64,000 bases of DNA from an uncultured Pseudomonadota bacterium (GTDB lineage Bacteria > Myxococcota_A > UBA796 > CAJQPC01), in NCBI GenBank assembly GCA_913060515.1, contig CAJXRZ010000001.1:115478-179477 (forward strand), written 5' to 3'. The notes under the pieces are model-generated. The model had not been told where the DNA came from. It was given only the letters and a program-made list of their open reading frames with translations, and ran no database searches. A program made the translations under genes and the position numbers. Shown here piece by piece: positions 8,716 through 16,036 of the stretch. Position 1 is the stretch's first letter, and each line of letters begins with the position of its first letter.

Positions 8716-9108
8716 CTACTGCCCGCCTTCGAAAGGTGCCAGCGCACCGCCCATCTCGCTGCCGCCGACCGTGGCGTCGAGCTGTGGCTTGAACTCGGGG
8801 CAGGTGGCCATCAGGGCCTCTGCGAATGCCGGGTGGGCGACATCGGACTCGCCGGTGCGGGTGGTGATCTGACACTTGGTGAAGGTCATGCCCCAGACGT
8901 AGGTCTTCATCAGCTCCTTCTCCTCAGGCAGTGCCTCGGCCACGGCCTCGTCCAGCCTGGGGCGGCCCTCTTCCATGCAGGCGCAGAGCGCCACTGCAGC
9001 AGTCTTGGAGTCCGCCACTGGATCCATTCCGTCCTCGGAGACCTCGCCGCCTCCACAGGCCAGGGCCAATGCGGCGAGACAGGACAGGACAGGGATACGG
9101 AATTTCAT
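8716..9108 (-). CDS. Small lipoprotein of unknown function
   Basis: A 130-residue protein beginning MKFRIPVLSCLAALALAC; the LALAC lipobox puts the lipidated Cys at residue 18. The mature part is acidic, carries CACMEEGRPRLDE, and has further cysteines near the middle and end (FTKCQIT, ATCPEF), so up to two disulfides are possible. In-frame ATG codons further upstream give no signal-like sequence. The stop is two bases from the dapD stop, in convergent orientation. Family not recognised. Confidence 0.75.
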   Translation of the reverse strand: MKFRIPVLSCLAALALACGGGEVSEDGMDPVADSKTAAVALCACMEEGRPRLDEAVAEALPEEKELMKTYVWGMTFTKCQITTRTGESDVAHPAFAEALMATCPEFKPQLDATVGGSEMGGALAPFEGGQ

Positions 9109-9146
9109 GGGGCTCCATTCGTGAGCCCCGAGCTTAGACCGGCTGC

Positions 9147-10598
9147 TCAGTACGCTGGGAGCTCCCACTCCTCAAAGGTCCCGGTCTCTGGGCTCAGAGC
9201 CACGAGCCAGCCGTCGGGACTGATGGCGATGCGGGCCTGACTGGCGGGGGTCTGCCAGACGGAGGGCGCCGAGCCATCGGCTGGGACCTGCTCGATCTCT
9301 GGCGCGGTGGTGCTGACGTACAAATCGCCGTTCCAGGGATCGAAGGCCAGCGAGAGCACGTCTGCGGAGGCGGTGTGAACCAGGGTGGTGGTCCCAGCGG
9401 TGGTGTCGACCAGCAAGACCTGGTCGCCCACGCTGATGTAGACCTGCTCGCTGTTGTCCAGGGCCACCGCCTCGATGTGGGCCAAGCCGGTGATCACGTC
9501 GGTGGTGGTCGCTGCGGTCTCGTCGACGCAGCTCAAGGTGCCGTCGGCCACAAAGCCAGGGGCCCAGATGCAGCCGCTGCTGTCCCAGGAGAGCTGGCTT
9601 GGGGTGCGGTTGAAGTAGCTGGTCGGCCAGAGGGTGCCGTTGCTCAGGGTGCCGCGCAGCCAGTCGCTGATGGTGGTGGTGCCTGCGGTGACGTAGCCCA
9701 GGCCCATGCGGCTGTTGTCGTTGTGGGAGATGACCGCATCGCCATTGACCGGAGAGATGGCCACAGCTTGCTGGTTGAAGTTGCTGTAGCCGACGATGGT
9801 CGTGCTGTTGCCCGCCCCATCCATCCAGTAGGTGTAGTCGGTGCCCGAGCGGATGCCGCTGACCCAGCCTGAGCAGTCCAGATCAAAGGCCAAGTCGCTG
9901 CTGATGTTCAGCTGGCCGGCCTGGAGCAGCGCGGCGCTTGGATGGGTGCAGTCCGCGGCCGGCCGGCACTCGGTGACGCTGGGGTCATCGTCCAGGCAGT
10001 CGCTGCCGCCCCAGTCGCTGCTGTCGGCGCCGTCCACGTCCGCGTCGTAGTCGCTGTCCCCGGCGCAGTCGCTGTCCACGCCGTCGTACCAGGTGTCCGT
10101 GGCGCCAGGGTAGGTCGAGGCCTCGTCATCGTCGCAGTCGCCGGACTCGGTGGAGGTATCGGGAGGCGGATCACAGGCTGGATCACCCTCCCCGGTGCCG
10201 TAGCCATCGCCGTCGTTGTCGCTGTAGTGGATCTGTGTGCCCTGCGAGGTCACCGGGTCCACCTCGCCGTCGCAGTCGTTGTCCAAGCCATCGCAGACCT
10301 CGGTGCGGCCAGGGTGCATCTGACCCTCGTCGTCGTCGCAGTCATCGTTGGTCTCGGAGCTGTGCAGCGGCGCAGTACAGGCCTGCTCTGGCTCTCCCGC
10401 CCCGTAGGTGTCCTGGTCGTTGTCCCAGTAGTAGGTGACCATGTCGATGGCGTCTTCGTCTACGATCTCGTCGCAGTCGTTGTCCAGGCCATCGCAGGTC
10501 TCTTCGGCCGGCACGCAGCTGGATCCAGAATCGCCGGTCTCCTCGATGACCTTGTCAGAGTTTCGGCAGGCAAGGGCGAGTAGGGCGAGGGTCAGCAC
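9147..10598 (-). CDS. MopE-type metal-binding motif lipoprotein with propeller-like C-terminus (copy 1)
   Basis: A 483-residue lipoprotein. GTG at 10598 is chosen because GGAG precedes it by five bases and it opens the signal VLTLALLALAC, matching the tandem paralog exactly. The mature N-terminal ~180 residues are Asp/Cys-rich with CDGLDNDCDE and CDGLDNDCDG, the motif named Cu-binding MopE in Pfam (PF11617). A C-terminal ~260-residue region contains beta-propeller-like stretches such as FDPWNGDLYVST and ends FEEWELPAY. It is likely exposed on the cell surface or in the periplasm. Metal binding is family-based inference. It is the same length as its paralog at 10725-12176. Confidence 0.85.
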   Translation of the reverse strand: MLTLALLALACRNSDKVIEETGDSGSSCVPAEETCDGLDNDCDEIVDEDAIDMVTYYWDNDQDTYGAGEPEQACTAPLHSSETNDDCDDDEGQMHPGRTEVCDGLDNDCDGEVDPVTSQGTQIHYSDNDGDGYGTGEGDPACDPPPDTSTESGDCDDDEASTYPGATDTWYDGVDSDCAGDSDYDADVDGADSSDWGGSDCLDDDPSVTECRPAADCTHPSAALLQAGQLNISSDLAFDLDCSGWVSGIRSGTDYTYWMDGAGNSTTIVGYSNFNQQAVAISPVNGDAVISHNDNSRMGLGYVTAGTTTISDWLRGTLSNGTLWPTSYFNRTPSQLSWDSSGCIWAPGFVADGTLSCVDETAATTTDVITGLAHIEAVALDNSEQVYISVGDQVLLVDTTAGTTTLVHTASADVLSLAFDPWNGDLYVSTTAPEIEQVPADGSAPSVWQTPASQARIAISPDGWLVALSPETGTFEEWELPAY

Positions 10599-10623
10599 GG
10601 GCGCTCCGGGGTGGCCCGCCAGT

Positions 10624-10706
10624 TTAATACGCGGGCAGAACCCACTCCTCAAAACGTTGCTGACCTAGGTGTTGCAGGCCAGTGCAATCCGCAAAGGGGT
10701 CAACAT
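10624..10706 (-). pseudogene. Relic of a third tandem MopE-type paralog
   Basis: Between the two paralogs, the minus strand keeps both ends of a third copy. At 10706-10665 it reads ATG and then MLTPLRIALACNT followed by a stop, matching the lipoprotein signal MLTLLLLALAC of the paralogs. At 10656-10624, in another frame, it reads RFEEWVLPAY and a stop, matching the shared C-terminal ends FEEWELPAY and FEEWQLPQY. Almost the whole body of the gene is missing. This looks like the scar of a large internal deletion in a former three-copy array. Confidence 0.7.
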
Positions 10707-10724
10707 GGGGCCCTGATTGGCGCC

Positions 10725-12176
10725 CTAATACTGGGGAAGCTGCCACTCTTCAAAAGCCTGGTCCTCGGGCTCCAAGGCAATGAGCCAGCCATCGGGGCTG
10801 GTGGCGATTCGAGCGGGACTGACAGTGCTCTGCCACACGCTGGAGGCGGAGCCGTCGGCGGGCACCTTCTCGATTTGCTTGGCGTTGGTGCTCACGTACA
10901 TGTCCCCCAGCCAGGGGTCGAAGGCCAAGCTCAGCACATCGTCCGCGGCCGTGTGGACCAGTGTGGTGGTGCCTGCGGCGGCGTCGACCAAGAGCACCTC
11001 CTTCTCCACGCCGATGTAGAGCTGCTCGCTGTTGTCCAGAGCCACCGCCTCGATGTGCTCCAGGCCGACCAGCACGTTGCTCACGCTGCCCGTGGTGTCG
11101 CTCACGCAGCTCAGGTTGCCGTCGTTTTGTAGCCCTGGTGCCCAGATGCAGCCGCTGCTGTCCCAGGCCAGCTGGCTGGGGTTGCGGTTGAAGGTGGAGT
11201 CTCGCCAGAGGTTGCCGTAGGAGAGCTTGCCGCCGACGTAGGCGCTGATGCTGACCTCGCCTGCGGTCAAGGTGCCCAGGCCGGTGGAGCCGCCGTTGTT
11301 GTGGGAGACCACGGCGTCCCCGTTGAGCGGGGAGAGCGCCACCGCCTGCATGTCGTACTCGCTGTAGCCCGTGACCGTGGTGCTGGTGCCTGTGCCATCC
11401 ATCCAAAAGGCATAGTCAACGCCGCCTCTCAAGCCGGTGACCAGAGCGCTACAGTCCGCGTCAAAGGCCAGGTCGGTGCTCACGTTGAGGTGTCCCAGGT
11501 CGAGCATGGCGGCGGTGGGGTGGGTGCAGGTCGCCGCTGGACGGCACTCGGTGATGGAGGGGTCCTCCTCCATGCAGTCGGTGCCCCCGTAGTCCATGCT
11601 GTCGGCGCCGTCGGCGTCGGCATCGTAGTCGTTGTCCCGCAGGCAGTCCCCGTCTACGCCGTCGTACCAAGTCTCGACGTTGCCCGGGTACACATCGGCC
11701 CGGGTGTCATCGCAGTCTCCGTCTTGTCCGGCCGTTCCCTCTGGCAGCTCACAGGCGACGTCCACCGCGCCAACCCCGTAGCCATCGCCGTCGGCGTCGG
11801 TGTAGTAGGGCTCAGCTCCTTGAGCGGTCGGAGGGTCGATCTCGCCGTCGCAGTCGTCGTCCAGGCCATTGCAGAGCTCCGGTCGCTTGCCCGGGTAGAC
11901 CTCGGCGTTGGTGTCATCGCAGTCGTCGTTGGTCGCTGCGCTGTCCTCTGGAGGGAAGCAGGCGCTCTGGAGCTCGCCGGTCCCGAAGCCGTCCATGTCC
12001 TTGTCCCAGTAGAAGTCCTGGGCCTCGGGCGCCTCTTCATCGACCACGCCATCGCAGTCGTTGTCCTTCTCATCGCAGATCTCATCGCGCGGGCTGCAGT
12101 CCGCTACGGGGTCGCTGTCGCCAGCGCCGTCATCGGACTTTTGGCAGGCCAGGGCGAGCAGCAGGAGGGTCAGCAT
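10725..12176 (-). CDS. MopE-type metal-binding motif lipoprotein with propeller-like C-terminus (copy 2)
   Basis: A 483-residue tandem paralog of the gene at 9147-10598 and the same length. ATG at 12176 opens MLTLLLLALAC and follows GGAG by five bases. The Asp/Cys-rich mature N-terminus includes CNGLDDDCDGEIDP and YYTDADGDGYGVG, MopE-like and calcium-loop-like elements. The C-terminal half has FDPWLGDMYVST and ends FEEWQLPQY. The gene is divergent from the GT39-like gene with only 46 bases between the starts, so both promoters must sit in or around that gap. The likely site of action is the outer membrane surface or periplasm. The ligand is unknown. Confidence 0.85.
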   Translation of the reverse strand: MLTLLLLALACQKSDDGAGDSDPVADCSPRDEICDEKDNDCDGVVDEEAPEAQDFYWDKDMDGFGTGELQSACFPPEDSAATNDDCDDTNAEVYPGKRPELCNGLDDDCDGEIDPPTAQGAEPYYTDADGDGYGVGAVDVACELPEGTAGQDGDCDDTRADVYPGNVETWYDGVDGDCLRDNDYDADADGADSMDYGGTDCMEEDPSITECRPAATCTHPTAAMLDLGHLNVSTDLAFDADCSALVTGLRGGVDYAFWMDGTGTSTTVTGYSEYDMQAVALSPLNGDAVVSHNNGGSTGLGTLTAGEVSISAYVGGKLSYGNLWRDSTFNRNPSQLAWDSSGCIWAPGLQNDGNLSCVSDTTGSVSNVLVGLEHIEAVALDNSEQLYIGVEKEVLLVDAAAGTTTLVHTAADDVLSLAFDPWLGDMYVSTNAKQIEKVPADGSASSVWQSTVSPARIATSPDGWLIALEPEDQAFEEWQLPQY

Positions 12177-12222
12177 GGGGACTCCAGTGATGGCCACCAG
12201 TCTACGCCTGTAGGATGCAGGC

Positions 12223-13713
12223 ATGAAGCCCTCTCGCTGGCTCCCGCTGCTCTGCCTGCTGCTGCTGGCTGTCTTTGCGGTCGGGGCGCTGCCAATGCTG
12301 GACGAGGAGTCCTACCTGGACATGGCCAGCCAGGTGGCCTCTCATCGGGGGCAGCCCTACGGGTGGTGGCGCGCTTGGCAACCCTGGGGCAACGATGCAG
12401 CGGGAGACACCAGCCTCTTCGCCCACCCGCCTCTGCATTGGCTCTGGCTCTCGCTGTGGCAGCCCCTGCTCGGCGATGGCTTTGCCCTGCGTCTGGTGAG
12501 CGCTGGCCCTTGGGCGCTGCTCTTGGGGTGGGCGGTGGGCCGGCTCTGCGAGCTGCATCTGGATCGGCCTGCCGTGGGCGCAGTGCTCTGGCTCTGCTCC
12601 CCGGTGGTGCTCCTGGGGCTGCAGCTCAGCTTGATGGTGGACCTGCCGGTGCTCGCGCTCTCCACGGCTGCGGTCGCGTTGTGGAGCGCCCGCAAACCCG
12701 AGCTTGCTGGCGCGCTCTTGGCGGCCGCTTGCTTCGTCAAATACCCGGCCTTGGTGATCTGGGGCCTGTGGATTCCCTTGGCGATTCGGGAGCCTCGGCT
12801 GCTCCTGCGCGCCGCGTGGCCCTTTGCGCTGCTCTTCGCTGGCAGCCAAGCCTTCCTCTATGCCTCCACCGGACACATGCACCTGCTCCATGTGCTCGAG
12901 CACGCCGGCGAGATCGGCCGCGGCCCACTGATGGAGCGGGCCATCGGCACTCTGGTGCGCTTGGGGCTCACCCTCACGCCGGGCGCAGGCAGTCCGGCTG
13001 CGGCGGGGGTGGCGGCGCTTCCCGCAGGTCTGAGCGTGTTGGGCTTGGAGATGGACGGCGGCGTGCTGCTCACGGCGCTCTTGGCCGGGTGGGGTGGCGC
13101 GCTGTTGGCCATGGCTGCTCTGGCCTTGAAGGACTCCCACAGCCGCATCTTGGGTCTGTGGGCCTTGCTCTGCGTGGGCGCGGTCATCTTTGGCCACAAC
13201 TATGTGGGGGGGCGCTACCTGTTGCCGGCCACGGTGCCGCTGGCTCTGCTCGGTGCCCAACACTTGGAGCGTTGGCTGCCGGAGCGCCTTCAGGCTTTCG
13301 GGGGGCTCGTGGCCCTGCCTTGGGCGCTGTTGGGGCTGGCGATGGTGAACGCCGAAAGGCAGCATGCCCAGGCCTGGGCGGAGCTGGCGGAGCGCATCGT
13401 ATTGGCCTCGCCGGAGAAGGGGGTGTTCACCGGTGAGTGGACCTTCCGCTACGTGATGCGGGAGAGCGGTTGGACCTACCACAGCCCTGCTCCGCTTCCT
13501 CCAGGCACGCTGATGGCGACTCCGCTGCACGCCAGCCCCGGCATGCAGCCTCAGGGCGAGCTGCTCTGGGCAGGAGAGGTCGGGGGAGCTGGGCTGCGCT
13601 TGGTGGACCTGGAGCAGGGGGTCGGCTACCACGCGGAGACCCTCGGACCGCGTCCCTTCGCGTGGTCACGGGGCCCGCTGGCATCGGGCCAGCTGATTCG
13701 GGTGGAGCGCTAA
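12223..13713 (+). CDS. GT39/ArnT-like membrane glycosyltransferase
   Basis: A 496-residue integral membrane protein with about ten to twelve helices. Directly after the first helix comes MLDEESYLDMA, the acidic motif that in ArnT/PMT-type GT-C enzymes lies in the first periplasmic loop and acts as catalytic base. Later features are VDLPVLALSTAA, FVKYPALVIW and GGRYLLPATVPLAL. These enzymes use polyprenyl-phosphate sugars. The acceptor here is unknown. The stop is followed at once by the GTG of the rhomboid gene, so the two are probably cotranscribed. Confidence 0.75.
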   Translation: MKPSRWLPLLCLLLLAVFAVGALPMLDEESYLDMASQVASHRGQPYGWWRAWQPWGNDAAGDTSLFAHPPLHWLWLSLWQPLLGDGFALRLVSAGPWALLLGWAVGRLCELHLDRPAVGAVLWLCSPVVLLGLQLSLMVDLPVLALSTAAVALWSARKPELAGALLAAACFVKYPALVIWGLWIPLAIREPRLLLRAAWPFALLFAGSQAFLYASTGHMHLLHVLEHAGEIGRGPLMERAIGTLVRLGLTLTPGAGSPAAAGVAALPAGLSVLGLEMDGGVLLTALLAGWGGALLAMAALALKDSHSRILGLWALLCVGAVIFGHNYVGGRYLLPATVPLALLGAQHLERWLPERLQAFGGLVALPWALLGLAMVNAERQHAQAWAELAERIVLASPEKGVFTGEWTFRYVMRESGWTYHSPAPLPPGTLMATPLHASPGMQPQGELLWAGEVGGAGLRLVDLEQGVGYHAETLGPRPFAWSRGPLASGQLIRVER

Positions 13714-14532
13714 GTGTCCCAAGTCATGCCGAGCTTTGACGCCCTGGTGCTCGAAGATGAGCTGATTCAAGCTTGGGTAGGCTCCAGCTTCGAGCAGAAC
13801 TTTCGCAAGCTGCCCCCTGCGACCACCGCTCTGGTCGCCGCCTGTGTGCTCATGCACTTGGCCACAGGAATCAGCGACTACCTGCTCGGGCAAACGAGCC
13901 TACTTGGGGTGATTGTGGACGCCCGCTCCACACCCACCCTGCTGCTCTTCGGTGGCCGGGAACACGGCATGGTGGCCGGCGGTGAGCTCTGGCGCCTGAT
14001 GTCCTGCGTCTTCCTGCACGCTGATGGGCTGCACATCTTGCTCAACGGCGTGGCCCTCTTCGGCTTGGGGCGCCTGTGCGAGGCGGTCTGGGGCGGGCTC
14101 CGTATGAGCGTGATCTTTGTGGTCGCCGGTTTGGCCGGGTCCCTGCTCTCTCAGGCCGGCGGTGTGGAGCTGAGCGTAGGCGCAAGCGGCGGGGTCTTTG
14201 GGCTCCTGGGTGCCGGCGCGGTCTTTGGCTTCAAGGCCAAGAACCAGCTGCCCGCTGGCCTGCGACGCATCTTTGGGCGTGGGCTGGTGCCGTGGATTGT
14301 CCTGAACTTGGCCATCGGGCTCTTCGTGCCGCGCATCGACAACCTGGGACACCTGGGCGGCCTGCTGGGCGGGGTCATTCTGGCCCCCATTCTCGCGGAC
14401 CGGGTCTTGCCCTCGAGCGAGGCATCGTCTTGGGTCGATGGCTTTATGGGTGTGGGGCTGGGGGCCGTCTTGGCGGTGACCTTGGGCCAGGTCATTCGGG
14501 AGCTTCTCTGGGTTGGCTTGGGGGTGGGCTGA
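13714..14532 (+). CDS. Rhomboid family intramembrane serine protease
   Basis: A 272-residue membrane protease. The catalytic serine motif GASGGVFG lies around residues 152-159 and the partner histidine in DNLGHLGGLLGG near 213. ELWRLMSCVFLHADGLHILLN is the conserved WR-loop and HxxxN region. About six to seven helices are present. It would cleave membrane-anchored substrates within the inner membrane. The GTG start abuts the preceding stop (TAAGTG) with GGAG six bases upstream; an ATG four codons later is the alternative. The next gene also starts right at this one's stop. Confidence 0.92.
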   Translation: MSQVMPSFDALVLEDELIQAWVGSSFEQNFRKLPPATTALVAACVLMHLATGISDYLLGQTSLLGVIVDARSTPTLLLFGGREHGMVAGGELWRLMSCVFLHADGLHILLNGVALFGLGRLCEAVWGGLRMSVIFVVAGLAGSLLSQAGGVELSVGASGGVFGLLGAGAVFGFKAKNQLPAGLRRIFGRGLVPWIVLNLAIGLFVPRIDNLGHLGGLLGGVILAPILADRVLPSSEASSWVDGFMGVGLGAVLAVTLGQVIRELLWVGLGVG

Positions 14533-15297
14533 GTGCCGCTTGCCCTGCTGATGTTGGCGGTCGGAGCGGCCTGGGTCTTGGCCCGCGGCTGGTGGCAGCT
14601 CTCCTCTCCGGCCTTGCTTCCGCCGCCCTCCTCGCGCGCCTCGGTGCCGGTGTTGGGAGACGGCGTGGCCCGCGGCGCTGTGGGCACCGATTGGATCGCG
14701 GGGTTCAACCAGGCCCAGTCCCGCATCGTGCTGCTCAACTACGGCAGCAGCTTTGCCGAGTGTGAGGACCTGCTGGAGGGCCTCAACGAGCAGCTGGATC
14801 AGCGTCCTGAGCGTCTGCTGATCGTGGCGGGAAGCCGGGAGGTCTTGGCCATGGCTGCTGGAGATGCCCAAGCGCGCCAGCGTCTGGAGAAGGGCTGTGC
14901 AGCCATTTGTAGGGCTCTGGGGAGCAGTGGGATCCAAGCGGCCTGGGTGACTCCCCCGCTCATGGGCGAGCGTGCCACGGGCCCCCTCTACGATGCCTTG
15001 CTCTCCGCAGTCGAGGTCATCGAGTCCAGCGCCAGCAGCCACGGCCTGGACGTCTTGTCCCTACACGTGCGCATGCTCGACCACTTGGGCTCCGCGGTCG
15101 TGGGGTCCGAGACCCGCGTCGATCCAGGTCGGGTGGCTGCCCTTCGTCTGGCCTTGGCCCAGAGCATGTTGGGGCGCACGCCCGAGGATCTGGCCCATGA
15201 GCGGGGATGGCGCATGACCGCCGACGGGATCCACCTGAACGCCCGAGGGGCCCAGCTGCTGCAAGAGATGGTGCAGTCTTGGCTGGGCCGCGCCTAA
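14533..15297 (+). CDS. SGNH/GDSL-hydrolase-like protein lacking the catalytic serine
   Basis: A 254-residue protein with an N-terminal membrane anchor or signal (MPLALLMLAVGAAWVLA). The C-terminal DGIHLNARGAQLLQEMV is the DxxH block V of SGNH hydrolases. The expected GDS motif appears as VLGDGVARG, so the nucleophilic serine is glycine, and the block III position reads NYGSS rather than GxND. It is therefore either an inactive member (perhaps a binding or scaffold protein, as in some O-acetylation systems) or a distant relative. The GTG start follows the rhomboid stop with no gap, giving a GT39-rhomboid-SGNH unit that could act on envelope glycans. Confidence 0.6.
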   Translation: MPLALLMLAVGAAWVLARGWWQLSSPALLPPPSSRASVPVLGDGVARGAVGTDWIAGFNQAQSRIVLLNYGSSFAECEDLLEGLNEQLDQRPERLLIVAGSREVLAMAAGDAQARQRLEKGCAAICRALGSSGIQAAWVTPPLMGERATGPLYDALLSAVEVIESSASSHGLDVLSLHVRMLDHLGSAVVGSETRVDPGRVAALRLALAQSMLGRTPEDLAHERGWRMTADGIHLNARGAQLLQEMVQSWLGRA

Positions 15298-15354
15298 GCA
15301 TCGACTTGTCCTGAGTTTTCGCAGTATGGTGTCGCTGCACCGCCCGGAATCGCC

Positions 15355-15933
15355 ATGCCCGAGAAGAAACGAAAGCCCACTGGTCCCATGGGGCGCACCT
15401 TCAACCGCATCCTCAAGGTGCGAGAGGCGCGCACAGACACCCAGGACATGGCCTTCAACCGGGAACAACTCAAGGAATTCCTGGACAATGGGCTACAGCT
15501 CGCGGAGGGCGAGTGGTTCCGCGGCGCAAAGCTGGACGGGGTCACCGACGCTCTGATGGAGCGCTTGGATCTGGCCCAAGACGGCATGGTGGACTGGGAG
15601 GAGTTCCAGGAGTTTGAGCGCTCCGTGGTCGATGTCATCGCGCCGGCTTTGAGCGAGAACCCCACCGCGGAGCAGGTGGAGATGGCGGCCAGCGGAACCT
15701 TCGCCCAAGCCGACACCTCCGGCAACGGCCAGGTCACCTTGGACGAGCTGCAGCACACCACCAAAGGCAGCCTGCCCGCGGGCACCGAGCACGCCGACTT
15801 GGTGGCCCAGCTCGGGGCGCGCATGGCCATTGACGGCGTGGACGAGGACCAGCGCGGTGAGAAGGTCTCCCGACGCACCTTGAGCCGGAATGAGTGGGTG
15901 CAGGCTGCAAAGCAGCTCACCGGCATCGAATAG
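15355..15933 (+). CDS. EF-hand calcium-binding protein
   Basis: A 192-residue protein without a signal sequence, so probably cytosolic. Two EF-hand loops are visible: DLAQDGMVDWEE near residues 72-83 and DTSGNGQVTLDE near 122-133, each with acidic ligands at positions 1, 3, 5 and 12. A third degenerate loop may exist near DGVDEDQRGE. The N-terminus is basic (MPEKKRKPTGPMG). It may be a calcium sensor or buffer. The short gap before it contains no clear promoter. The partner is unknown. Confidence 0.8.
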   Translation: MPEKKRKPTGPMGRTFNRILKVREARTDTQDMAFNREQLKEFLDNGLQLAEGEWFRGAKLDGVTDALMERLDLAQDGMVDWEEFQEFERSVVDVIAPALSENPTAEQVEMAASGTFAQADTSGNGQVTLDELQHTTKGSLPAGTEHADLVAQLGARMAIDGVDEDQRGEKVSRRTLSRNEWVQAAKQLTGIE

Positions 15934-15957
15934 GCGGCGCCTCTCTCGAGCGTCCTT

Positions 15958-15977
15958 TCTCGCTCCATGCAGCGAGA
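15958..15977. terminator. 7-bp hairpin after EF-hand gene
   Basis: TCTCGCT and AGCGAGA form a perfect stem around a six-base loop, 25 bases past the EF-hand stop. No strong T-tract follows, so termination is plausible but not proven. Confidence 0.4.
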
Positions 15978-16036
15978 TGTCAAGGACGGGTGTAGTCTGG
16001 GCTTCACTGGGGACCAAAGCCCCCTAGGGGTTGCCC

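Noticed and set aside
11301-13436. A 711-codon plus-strand frame antisense to MopE copy 2 and overlapping the GT39-like gene
   Set aside because: It conflicts with two supported genes and lacks any domain or signal.
16021-16030. Palindrome CCCCTAGGGG next to the start of the anchor-D lipoprotein gene
   Set aside because: It includes the ribosome site AGGGG and is too short to call an operator or riboswitch.
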